DNA of 64,000 bases, taken from NCBI GenBank assembly GCA_907165275.2, contig OU015664.1, positions 3,248,001 to 3,312,000 on the forward strand, in the 5' to 3' direction. The stretch's first letter is position 1; each line of letters starts with the position of its first letter. The translations under genes and the position numbers were made by a program. A model generated the notes under the pieces. That model worked only from the letters and a program-made list of their open reading frames with translations, was not told the origin of the DNA and did no database searches. Below, piece after piece: positions 54,520-64,000 of the stretch. Source of the stretch: Zygaena filipendulae. Lineage: Eukaryota; Arthropoda; Insecta; Lepidoptera; Zygaenidae.

Positions 54520-54930
54520 AATAAACAAAATTTTAACATAAAAATAAAAACCGACTTCCAAAAACAGAAAACTAAAAAGCTAAAAATAACAAAATACCGA
54601 TTTAATCCAAAAGAAAAAAATACACGTAATATTATTATTGGTGTGTGCTACTACTGATTGTTCTGAATTCGGTGCCAAGCCCGCTTGTGTCTACCCACTT
54701 GGGTTGCTCTTCTCACGACGAGCTCGTGGCGGGAGTGGACTTAGAAACATCTACTCCATAGTTGGCTTGTCACCAACTTCAAACCGATCAGTAGGTAGTA
54801 GCAAAAACCAATAATAATATTACGTGTATTTTTGTCTTTTGCATTAAATCGGTATTTTATTATTTTTAGCTTTTTAGTTTTGTGTTTTTGGAAGTCGGTT
54901 TTTATTTTTTTGTTAAAATTTTGTTTATTT
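54520..54930. repeat. Fold-back element with ~135-bp arms
   Basis: The left arm 54520-54654 and right arm 54795-54930 are reverse complements with few differences, around a 140-bp GC-richer loop. Both contain AAAACCGACTTCCAAAAAC, a motif also found at 32565. The start frames of small ORFs on both strands (LEVGFYF-type) come from these arms. Confidence 0.8.
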
Positions 54931-55660
54931 CTCGCTTTTCAGTGGGTTGGTTTGTAATTTATCTAAGTTACAATAACCTAATGTCAACTGCTCATCACCT
55001 TTTACTAAATATTGCTATTCCCGATGCAGGGACGTTAATTTATGAGGAGTTCTCCTGGTACCTACTTCACCATCAGTTTCACTTCACCACATACATAGTG
55101 ATGAACATAAATTGTTTAGAAAAAACATTAAAGTTAACGAATCGGAACCTGTGAAATACCTGTTAAAATATGTTTTATTTCATAATTTTTTTAGAATAAA
55201 AATTACTGATGTAATTTTATTTTAAGGAAGAAAACCATAATTACTGTCAATATTATAGTGAAAGTTTAAAATATTTGTACAGCAATGTTTATTGTGTATC
55301 GGCATACAAAGATTATTTCGGGGAACAAAGCCCCAAAGGCCGTTACTTGTATTAGGTTGAAAAATACTTTTTTCACTACACATAGTTCGATTATTCCGAT
55401 AAACAAAATTCGAATGATGAACGAAGAATAACGAGGCAATACCCATAGTGCTTTCGCTAAATCAGCCAGTTTTCATCCTAAAATTCTGAAAAAAAATCAG
55501 TAGGTGTATTGGGGTCCATAGATTACGAAAACGGCTTAATCGGAAAACTGTAACTATGGCTATTGTGGTTTTGTTCCCGGCACCCATCGAAATAATTTAT
55601 TACTTTAATCAAATAATTTATTAATTTAAACTAAATAAAAATAAATTTAACTTCTTGTTG
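54931..55660. other. Non-coding DNA
   Basis: 55020-55100 (GAGGAGTTCTCCTGGTACCT, CACCATCAGTTTCACTTCAC) looks like a dispersed repeat piece. No gene seen. Confidence 0.4.
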
Positions 55661-55889
55661 ACATATGGACGCAGATAAGACGCAGACGCAGATATAACAT
55701 GTTAACCCACAAAATGAAGTTATTTATTTAGAACGATTTATTGAGAGTTAGAGAACGTTTTTTAATTATGTGTTTACCTTATTGCATTTTTTAAATATGA
55801 AATTAAATATTGAATTTTTTACAGAAAATGTCGGTGTAATTTTAAAACTTTAATTTACTCAAAATTTCTCCACTATCTATGTCCATATA
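55661..55889. mobile_element. Inverted-repeat MITE, family M2, copy 3
   Basis: ACATATGGACGCAGATAAG at the left and CTATCTATGTCCATAT at the right; the left terminus has an extra ACGCAGACGCAG and the right terminus has lost the GCTTA part. Confidence 0.7.
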
Positions 55890-56355
55890 TGAAATTGCAT
55901 CGTTTATGACGTATTAGGTTTATATTTTTCTTTTTAGGTTCTGATTTAGGTTCTCATAAGTAAGGCCGTATCTACTATGTATATTATACAAGTATCGTGG
56001 TATATTTTAGTTAATGGGACTATATTTTACAGAAAATCTTTAGTACGTAAAATACAATATTTTTATCTGTGACGCTTTTTTATATTAGCTGTGAGTTGTG
56101 ATTGGTCTCTATTACTTGCTAGAACGTATAATGCAACATAAAGAATTTCAGAACATGCAAAATTAAAGATTTTAACTTAATGTGTAGGTAGGAAGGTACT
56201 TCTTTTCTTTTTTGTAAATTTTCTTAAGTACTATATTATTTGTAATGTTTAAAAAAAATACTATTTTGCCCCCAATAAATCGTGGTAACCCTAGTTCCCA
56301 TCACAATACCTCTTTTACAGCACTTCTTGAGTTGCATAGTTATTTGGAGAGATGT
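55890..56355. other. AT-rich non-coding DNA
   Basis: Nothing recognised. Confidence 0.4.
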
Positions 56356-56686
56356 AATGTGGATGTGGACTACTTTTGAAAATCAAAATTCTAATTAGTC
56401 CGTCTGTTAGAAAATAAAAAAACAATAGACGCGTATTTTTTGCTTTTTTAAATAAATTAAAATATACAGAGATAAAGCGCATTAAAGTTTAGGGTGAGGG
56501 GGTCGTGACGTCACTAACTGCTAAAACCGCCATACAAACTGTCAGAATCGTGACGTCACGCGGAATTTCAACTCAATATATCGCCGTTATTTTTTGATTA
56601 CATAAAAAAAGAAAAAATACGTGTCCAATATTTTTTAATAATCTACAAGACGGACTAAAAAATAAAAATTAGTCAACATGCCCATT
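56356..56686. mobile_element. Inverted-repeat MITE, family M1, copy 4
   Basis: Left GTGGATGTGGACTAC and right TAGTCAACATGCCCAT are imperfect inverses; AGTCCGTCTG and AAGACGGACTAAA lie inside. Two TGACGTCAC motifs flank the middle. Confidence 0.78.
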
Positions 56687-57199
56687 AGTGTTTAGGAACT
56701 TGTTAGTTAAACAGTTGAATACAAACTTACATTATTATACATTATATCTTGATACCTTCTTAATCGAAAGTCAATAGGTATTTGTTATCCAGCCGAACTA
56801 CATATGTATGTATGTAGGTACTCGCATAGGTAGGTATATCTCTGGAAATTTTAGTTGATCCCAATTTAAAATCTTCTCAAATGTTCTGTGATATTTGTTC
56901 AAATCTGTTATTGTGATGAAGTGTGTCAGTCATGCCATAATAATGATATTACATGTATTAAAAGAGGGCCAATGATGAAAAAAGAAAACATTTTTTTAGT
57001 AGTCACTTAAGATATGATAGCTCTTTAATTTATTCAGCAATGCGTGTTACTTTTTTCGCTTGCTAAATATTATTCTATCAATAGTTGTGCATAAGTACCT
57101 AATCAAGGTGCCTGTTGCCACATTATTGAAAAAACAAAAAAAAAAAAACAAAAAAAGAAAAATTATGTGACACGTCATGTCAGAACAAATTGACAAATT
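56687..57199. other. AT-rich non-coding DNA
   Basis: A-rich stretch at 57124-57165. An 80-codon minus frame (57047-57289) is rejected. Confidence 0.4.
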
Positions 57200-57427
57200 T
57201 CTACTAATATTATAAATGCGAAAGTAACTCTTAAGTTTGTCTGTCTGTCTGTCTGTTACGCTTTCACGCATGGATATTGGATATGGCATTAATGGCTCAA
57301 CCGATCATCATGAAATTTTGCACACACGTCGTTAGAGGTACCGATAAAGACGTAGAATATACTTTTTATCGCGGAATTCCTTTGGAATCACCGAAATTTC
57401 CGCGGGTGAAACCGCAGGTACAGCTAG
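57200..57427 (+). mobile_element. Helitron-like element, subfamily A
   Basis: It starts TCTACTAATATTATAAATGC and ends GAAACCGCAGGTACAGCTAG before T. A short TATTGGATATGGCATTA insertion lies in the middle. Confidence 0.78.
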
Positions 57428-58376
57428 TAAACCATAAATGCATTCACTGCAGAAGTGTATATTATGTTGCATGTCTCAATAATTAAATATTTAAGACAGA
57501 CACGTCAAGTTGACAGTAGACAGTAAGTAATATTACAGCTGATTGTAATTAAATAAAATGTGTACCTACCTCGTGTACCTATCTAATTATAAAGAAGTCA
57601 CGAATTCTAATTATTAGTAATTAATAGTTTGAAGTCATCGGCGTTGGTGTGACGTGTAAACTTACGTAGGTACATAATTAGTAGACTTATACTCACCTAG
57701 ATTAACAACGTCATATTATTAGTCATAGAATTGATTTGAATTATATTGACTTAAGGTGCTGGTGTTAGGGCTAGTTTTCATACAAATTGTCTACCGAGTT
57801 TTCTTACACTACGGCTGTTTTTGGTAATTAGAATTTATTTTATAAAATACTACTACTGGTCTAGATGCCGCATAAGTCCCAAATCTTTGCAGATAGTGAA
57901 CAAAAAACATAATTACAAGCATTTCAAAAATATTAAATTTTGGTCGAATCTCTTACTTGTGTGAGAGCGTATACAGTATAAGTGTACGAAAATGGCGGCC
58001 CGGTCTATAAACAGCTGTGGTTTGGCTGTAGACTGACAAGTCGCCGAATGCAGTAGTTTGTAGTGAGTTCCAAAAGGATCGAAAGGGGTCGCGGCGTTGA
58101 GCCGTGAGTTTGGACAATTTTACCTACCGGGATAATTTAGAATTGAATTTGGAATATACATAATATTACTGATGTAGTTGGTAGGTATTTAGTAGCCGAA
58201 GCGAAGGCATAACTACATTTTGTTTTGAGTCACGTACAAGTAGGTATACCTTATAAGCTACAAGTAGCCCGTACAAGTATTTTATATTTTTGTGTTGCAT
58301 AAATTCTTGCTATCTCTTTCTTGTTTTCTCGATGCGTAAAAGAGAGAGACCATATTTTCGAATAGTTGTATCTCAC
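57428..58376. other. Non-coding DNA with a promoter-like patch
   Basis: 57988-58120 is less AT-rich, with TATAAA at 58006-58011 and GTGAGT donor-like sites at 58059 and 58105. No coding frame. It could be a non-coding first exon but the evidence is thin. Confidence 0.3.
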
Positions 58377-58825
58377 TTTTATCTCCGATGCAATCAGCAA
58401 TGACACGCAGCCATATAATGTTGGTACAACTTCATATTTTTATTGTGTCTGTGAGACCACGTGATCAAATTTTTAATATCTAAAAAAAAACATTTTTTTT
58501 GTAAAGCTCATACCCTCGAAACTAGTATGAGAGACAACCCCATCATGTTGCTTCATGTTTTCATGAATAAACTTCATGTTTTCATGGTATCTATGTGTTC
58601 ACGTAACAAAATTTTTGAACGCTTATAACTCCGAAACCATAGGACGCAGTCATATCACGTTGGTACTCAAATTTCATGTTTTGTGATATCTATGTGATCA
58701 CATGGTCAAATTTTCGACAGCTCATATCTCCGAAACTGCAAGTTACAGACTCATCGTGTTGGTAGGTCAAACTTCATCTTTTCGTGATATCTATGTGATC
58801 ACGTGAAGTAATTTTCAAAAGCTTA
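58377..58825. repeat. Diverged tandem repeat, about four units of ~100-120 bp
   Basis: Four successive units carry GCTTATAACTCCGAAAC-like, CATCATGTTGGTAC-like and TTCATGTTTTCGTGATATCT-like segments followed by ATGTGATCACGTG. Approximate starts are 58377, 58505, 58621 and 58720. The second unit has an internal duplication of CTTCATGTTTTCATG. Confidence 0.75.
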
Positions 58826-58878
58826 TAATATTTTTTACTATTACCTATGCATATACCTACTTTGTATTTGTTAATTTA

Positions 58879-59065
58879 TAGATACTAATAATAAAGCTAA
58901 AGAGTTTGTTTGTTTGTTTGGTTGAACGTACTAATCTCAGAAACTACTGGATCGAATTGAAAAATTATTTTCGTGTTAGATAGTCATTTATCGAGGACGG
59001 CTATAGGCTATAACATCACGCTATGACCAATACGAGCGGAGCACGACACGACACTCCCGTGGTTT
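58879..59065 (+). mobile_element. Dispersed repeat fragment (Helitron-like G type)
   Basis: AGTTTGTTTGTTTGTTTGG, AAACTACTGGATCGAATTG and TTTATCGAGGACGGCTATAG are blocks I recall from common moth repeats; the terminal hairpin is missing. Confidence 0.45.
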
Positions 59066-59522
59066 TTTTCAGTAAGTTTTTTTCTCCAAATTTTTTTTTA
59101 GTCAGCTATTAGAGACGAGAATCGAATATTGAATGCCTTTTTACAAAAAAAATATCCTCGTAACCTTACACCCTGTATAGTAAAGACTTTACTTTTGTAA
59201 ATTTTTCCAAATGATGTAACTGTTTACTCATTATTTATTATTTCCTTGATTTTGTAATAAAAAAAAAATAAAAATAAAAACTGACGCGAGCAAAACCGCG
59301 GCAGGATCAACTGCCAGTAAAATATTCATATTTTACAAATAATACAATATTATTATAAATCCAACTTCCCAACGCACGCTTTGATGAAACGAAATAAAAG
59401 AAGATCAATATATTCAAATGACGCGCGACGGCTGAATGCATACAATTTTTTCGGCAGGAGGAACAATACGATAATGGTCCAGTGGTTAGAAAAACTTTCG
59501 AAGAAGTCTCAATATTATATGA
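59066..59522. other. AT-rich non-coding DNA
   Basis: 59280-59316 has a Helitron-like scrap (GACGCGAGCAAAACCGCGG). Nothing else recognised. Confidence 0.4.
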
Positions 59523-59842
59523 CTAGCTGTGCCCTGCGGTTTCACCCGCGTGAAAAGTTTTTATGTAACAACTTTTTTTCCCGATATCCGATTTGAGTGA
59601 AACAAAGCCTATATTATGTAGCTACAGGCTAAACTTAATTTACCTGTGAAAACCACATGACAATCTGTTCAGTAGATTTGGAGATTATGGCGAACAAACA
59701 GACAGACAGACAGAAAAGAATTTCAAAAATCTTTTTTTATGCTTGGTTACTCTTCTTTTATCACCCCTTTCCATTTTAGGTAAAAATATTCAATGTACAC
59801 AATCGCGGATTCTACTCTTTTATTATAGTATAGAAGTATAGA
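59523..59842 (-). mobile_element. Helitron-like element, separate long subfamily
   Basis: The + strand begins CTAGCTGTGCCCTGCGG after A and ends GTATAGA before T. The interior (GAAACAAAGCCTATATTATG, GACA run at 59699-59714) has no other copy in the window. Confidence 0.75.
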
Positions 59843-59939
59843 TATTTTTTTTTATTATCTGTCATTTATTATGCTATTGTTTACGATTTGAACTCTAAAC
59901 TGCTTTTTCATAATATACATTATGCACACTTCTAGATAA

Positions 59940-60150
59940 ACTTATTATTAGAAATGCGAATATGAGTTTGTTTGTTTGTATGTTACGGTTTATTACTCAA
60001 CCGATTATCTAGAAATTTTGCATACACTTTATTAGTAGGGGCACAGAGAAGGACACAGGGTAGTTTTTATCCCGGAATTCCCGCAGAAACTCTGAAATTA
60101 GCGTGGGTGAAATCGCGCTAATTTCTAGGTATATTATGAAAAATAGCTAG
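59940..60150 (+). mobile_element. Helitron-like element, subfamily A
   Basis: Standard body; the 3' end has GTGGGTGAAATCGCGC, then a short extra piece before AAATAGCTAG and T. Confidence 0.65.
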
Positions 60151-60248
60151 TATTATTAAAAAAGTAAATAACCAGTTTTTTTAAATACTTCACTCATAAG
60201 AAACTACAGTATCCTCCAGTATCAGTTGTTAATTTTATAAAAATGTTT

Positions 60249-60278
60249 CACGCGGGTGTAACCGCGGGACACAGCTAG
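60249..60278 (+). mobile_element. Helitron-like 3' terminal hairpin only
   Basis: CACGCGGGTGTAACCGCGGG and ACACAGCTAG before T; just 30 bp of the end. Confidence 0.6.
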
Positions 60279-60424
60279 TAGAATATAAAATACTTTACAA
60301 ACTCAACGTACCTACTGATGAAACTCAATAAAATATAAAATATTATTATCACGAGATGTCAAAATTTAAATTTTGAAATGGTACAACGGCAGAATGCGTT
60401 TGTTTCTTTTCGTGTAATAACGCC

Positions 60425-60533
60425 AAGCGGTATATAGGTTGAGTGGCTAGACCAAAGAGTATATAACCACTATGCGTACTAACGTCTGGCTCTAATCCTT
60501 TTAGAATTACGGTTCAAATCTCGGTTTATATGA
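60425..60533 (+). mobile_element. tRNA-derived relic, type II (Leu/Ser-like) spacing
   Basis: GGTTGAGTGGCTAGACC (A box) and GGTTCAAATC (B box) lie about 70 bp apart, the longer spacing of tRNAs with a long variable arm. Stems are decayed. Confidence 0.45.
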
Positions 60534-60536
60534 GTA

Positions 60537-60974
60537 CTAGCTTTTCCCCGCGGTTTCACCCGCGGCAATTTCGGAGATCCCGCAGGAATTCCGGGATACA
60601 AAGTACTCTATGCATATAGGTTACCTTCTCTGTACCCCTGATAACGTATATGCGAAATCTCATTAGATTTCACCGGTGTTAATTTTGGAGTTCCCGCGGG
60701 AATTCCGGGATATAAAGTACCCTATGCATATAGGGTACCTTCTCTGTACCCCTGACAACGTATATGCAAAATCTCATTACATTTCACCGGTGTTAATTTT
60801 GGAGTTCTCGCGGGAATTCCGGCATATAAAGTAGCCTATGTCCTTTTCTCTACCCCTGACAACGTGTATGCAAAATTTCGTGATGATCCGTTGAGCCATT
60901 AAGCCGTGAAAGCGTAACAGACAGGCAGACAGAGTTACTTTCGCATTTATAATATTAATAGTATTTAGTAGGGA
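60537..60974 (-). mobile_element. Helitron-like element, subfamily A, with internal 114-bp triplication
   Basis: Both ends are intact (CTAG after A; GTAGGGA before T). Inside, the segment from TTTCACC to about ATCTCATTA is repeated with an exact 114-bp step (60554, 60668, 60782). The 85-codon minus frame at 60777-61034 is repeat-derived. Confidence 0.85.
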
Positions 60975-62118
60975 TTGTAATGTCAGTGTCTTTGTGGAAT
61001 TATGAACTTTTTTTGTAAAGTTATCACGAATCATACAGGTTTTGAGTTGAACTGCGATTCTATTTAGTATTGGATATTCTATGATTGATTTTTTTCTAAA
61101 ATTAAAAACATCCTAGTTGATGACGTAAATCACATAGACTGCTGAAATATAAAGATGATGGTATTGTGGTCATAGTGTCGGAGATATTATAAGATTTAAA
61201 TTTTTTTATCACCAAGTAAATCCCGAAATCTTGAAATTTAGATTAGGACCTAGAGTTATTTTTATACCCAAAATTATTTTCAGTCCCAATATTTACGCAA
61301 GTAGGTACGTGTGTAACCTGCAGGGAAAGGTTGTATTGAAAATAAGTCCAATATTTTTATTTAATTTTATCCATCTTTATATTTTCTTAGACTCTAGTTC
61401 TATATCCTTTAAATTTTCTTTTTTGGAAAAGAACGAAAAATAAATCGTTTGTAGATCTATAAATAAGTATATATAAACGAATTTGAGAAAATTAGTTACA
61501 AAAAGTGGAATCGCAATCTTAGATTTGAACACGAGATTTTCACGATTCATTATTTACAAAAAGAGACGTATTACACCACAGCGCCAACGAGACTCAAACA
61601 TAATAAGTCAAATTCAGAATCAGATTCGGCTAATACTAATCGATTTGCATGTGTGTGTGACTACGTTTCGGGCGGTTATTCCTAATTTTCTTGTAGTTAA
61701 AGGATAATAATGCGCGTAAGACCATATAAAAATTTTAAATGAAAGATGTATTAAACACTCATCCTGTCGCATTTATCATCAAAATCTATCTTTTAGCTTG
61801 CGATTCTCTGTAAATTGAGAAAACACTTTTATAGCGCCACCCGCGGCCTCTATCGGCTGAGAGGCTGCATAATATGGTGGCGCGCCACCTTAACAATATG
61901 ACTTATTTTTGGAAATCATTTTTGTTATGTAAAATACTATGTAATTATTTTGACCTCAATGTACCTTAAACTAAAGGCTGTTACACAAGAGATATACACG
62001 CGCTTTATGACTCTTATAGGGACGGACTCCTGTGGGAAAAAAACCTATATTAAAAATTATGCAATAAAAACGAAGTTTATTTTTAATGCTTTAAATTAAA
62101 TAGCATCTTCATTAGTAA
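60975..62118. other. AT-rich non-coding DNA
   Basis: Frames at 61231-61443 and 61483-61707 have no features. Short inverted pair GCGGCCTCTATCGGCTGAGAG near 61843-61863. Confidence 0.4.
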
Positions 62119-62316
62119 CTAGCTGTGCCCCGCGGTTTCACCCGCGGTAATTTCGGAGTTCCCGCGGATACCCTATATCCTTCTCTGTACCCCTGACAAC
62201 GTGCATGCCAAATTTCATCCAAATCCGTTCAGCCGTTTTTGCGTGATTGAGTAACAAACATCCAAACATCTAAACATCCAAACATCCACACTTTCACATT
62301 TATAATATTAGTAGGA
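62119..62316 (-). mobile_element. Helitron-like element, subfamily A
   Basis: The + strand starts CTAGCTGTGCCCCGCGG after A and ends TTAGTAGGA before T. An AAACATCC simple repeat lies near 62268-62290, and a short deletion after CCCGCGG removes the GGGATAAAAAGT part. Confidence 0.85.
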
Positions 62317-62333
62317 TGTAGGATATATATATA

Positions 62334-62527
62334 CTAGCTTTGCCCCGCGGTTTCACTGGCGGTAATTTCGCAGTTCCCGCGGGAATTCCGGGATAAAAAG
62401 TACCCTTTTTCCTTTTGTCCTGACAACGTGTATGCCAAATTTCATCCAAATCTGTTCAGCCGTTTTTGCGTGATTGAGTAACAAACATCCAAACATCCAC
62501 ACTTTCACATTTACAATATTAGTAGGA
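62334..62527 (-). mobile_element. Helitron-like element, subfamily A
   Basis: The + strand starts CTAGCTTTGCCCCGCGG after A and ends TTAGTAGGA before T. It lies 17 bp from the previous copy in the same orientation. Confidence 0.85.
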
Positions 62528-63135
62528 TATTAGTAATGTCTCGTGGTGCTGCTGCTGCTAAAAATAAATAATATCTTATTTCTTAATTATTTTGCTTTTG
62601 TAAATGAAACGGTTCGGCGATATGGCCATTAGTTAGTTAATTAGTAAGTTAGTTAATAAGTTAGATGTAATGACCCACTATGTGTGATGACCCACTATCA
62701 CTGGAGTGTTTTTTACTAAATTGTAATAGCCATCCAGTCTAAACGTGTCCAATATTAGGCACTATTCTAACATAAGGTTCAAACTGCGCTGTATTATATT
62801 ATAAGTATTGTGACGTCAATGGAGATATCCGATAAGCCCTGGTTTTGGGGTCATACTGTGAGGTGCAAAGAACGCTACTATGTATTTATCTCGCTTGTTT
62901 ATTTCAGAACACAATATCTATTTATAAATGTCTTTTATATTCAGGTTGTCTGTGCGTGATCGAACCTTTTATCACATTATTTTTCCATTCAAAGGATTCT
63001 TGATACCTTATACATTATAAATGATTATAAATGATATCTGGGCGACAGAGCTTCGCTCGGTGTGTTGACAACAGGTGGCATCACAGATCACATTACGAAA
63101 CACATAAAAGATAGAGTTGTTTCTGAATAATCTTA
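62528..63135. other. Non-coding DNA
   Basis: GTTAGTTAATTAGTAAGTTA-type repeats at 62632-62665 and a duplicated TGACCCACTAT (62670-62698). Confidence 0.4.
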
Positions 63136-63310
63136 TCTTAATATAATAAATCACGTGTCACGTTGTTTGTCCGCGATGGACTCCGAAAATTCTGAACGGA
63201 TTTTGATAAAATTTTGTAACCATTCATAATATGGTCCAACTTAAAAGATAGGATAGTTTTTATCCCGGAATTCCCGCGGGAACTCCGGCAATAATGCGGG
63301 GAACAGCTAA
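63136..63310 (+). mobile_element. Helitron-like element, subfamily E
   Basis: TCTTAATATAATAAATCACG start after A; the 3' end is shortened to AATGCGGGGAACAGCTAA before T. Nearly the same as 15156-15342 over its first 140 bp. Confidence 0.75.
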
Positions 63311-63325
63311 TCACCGTAAACTACT

Positions 63326-63416
63326 GTCGGGGTACAAAGAAGGACATACACTTTTTTCCCGCCACCTCCGCGGGAACTCTGAAATTACCGCGGATGAAAT
63401 CGCGAGGGACAGCTAG
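63326..63416 (+). mobile_element. Helitron-like 3' end fragment
   Basis: GGGGTACAAAGAAGGACATA through GCGAGGGACAGCTAG before T. Confidence 0.65.
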
Positions 63417-64000
63417 TTACATATAATTATATAACAGCATAAACATACAAGAATTTATCCTAAAGTATAGATAATTCTATTAATATTATTTGTTCAAACA
63501 AGATAGGTACCTACTTAGGTACACTAAACTGCATGCCTTGATAGATCGTCATTACTGTCATCCCGCAAAATTTTATTGAAGTAGGTACTAAAAGTCTCGA
63601 ATGTGTTTCATACAAAATGAAGTCACGATTCCGGTTATTTTTAACATAGTTAAACCAATCTGAGCCTAAGGCTGAGTAACAAACAAACGAACTTTACAAA
63701 ACATTAGTACCTATATTTATACTACTGTGATATTATTTGTTTTATTTTTATACATTCATTAAATATTATTATATATTTTATATAGTATACTTTTAATTTT
63801 TATATATTTTTTGGTATTTTATAGTACTTTACAATATAATATGTACACATATCTTGGTATGCAATCTAGCTTTTTTATTTTGGTGAATGTATTTTTTATT
63901 TTTATTTTCGGTTGTAAACTGTTTTGTGTACTAAATAAATAAATAAACTCATACTCACATATATAACATTAGTTAAGATTATTTTTATGACAATTTTAAA
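63417..64000. other. AT-rich non-coding DNA
   Basis: Very AT-rich from 63720 on. Nothing recognised. Confidence 0.4.

Noticed and set aside
1..64000. CRISPR array, prokaryotic operon or integrated virus
   Set aside because: No regularly spaced short repeats with unique spacers, no ribosome-binding sites or gene clusters, and no viral structural gene; the only retroelement lacks an env-like ORF.

Overview
This is a window of an AT-rich insect genome, almost certainly a moth or butterfly. The main reason is the repeat content: about 50 short elements end in a GC-rich hairpin (the form CCGCGGGTGAAACCGCGG), then a short spacer and CTAG before a T. Many begin with TC after an A, for example TCCCTACTAATATTATAAAT. 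These are the hallmarks of non-autonomous Helitrons of the Lep1 type known from Lepidoptera. No bacterial or viral gene organisation is present; this is intron and intergenic DNA with very little coding sequence.

Coding content. Two exon-like blocks of host type lie on the + strand: 30000-30434 and 42897-43406. Both are more GC-rich than their surroundings, code for Ser/Pro/Arg-rich low-complexity protein, carry the same C-x-C-x-D-C motif, and end at a phase-0 AAG|GT splice donor. The simplest reading is two alternative 5' coding exons of one gene whose shared downstream exons lie beyond position 64000. I do not recognise the gene. The second block has a recognisable 5' leader with a TATA box, GC-rich sequence and two upstream ORFs, one stopping 2 nt before the main ATG.

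Mobile DNA. The only long ORF (21282-24680) is the Gag-Pol polyprotein of a complete Ty3/gypsy-type LTR retrotransposon. It has 156-bp LTRs that read as identical, a perfect 5-bp target duplication (ACGTT), a primer site and a purine tract. Most of the reverse transcriptase and RNase H are missing, yet the frame stays open through the deletion, so this is a young, internally deleted, non-autonomous copy. Other mobile sequences are two hAT-like elements with 8-bp duplications (one perfect), two families of inverted-repeat MITEs (4 and 3 copies), several fold-back structures including a 1.85-kb inverted repeat at 18366-20215, LINE 3' ends, five tRNA-derived SINE heads or tRNA relics, and a broken terminal exon of an unidentified protein at 53997-54508. 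A diverged tandem repeat of about 100 bp lies at 58377-58825.

Layout. 1-21 kb: non-coding DNA dense in Helitron-like copies, with MITEs and fold-backs. 21-25 kb: LTR element. 25-43 kb: Helitron copies around exon A, two CpG-rich non-coding patches near 33.4 and 34.2 kb, then the promoter and exon B. 43-64 kb: probable intron of the same gene, with nested elements, SINE heads, the transposon-like exon relic and the tandem repeat. Apart from the LTR element ORF and the two exons, the short ORFs in the window are chance or repeat-derived frames.
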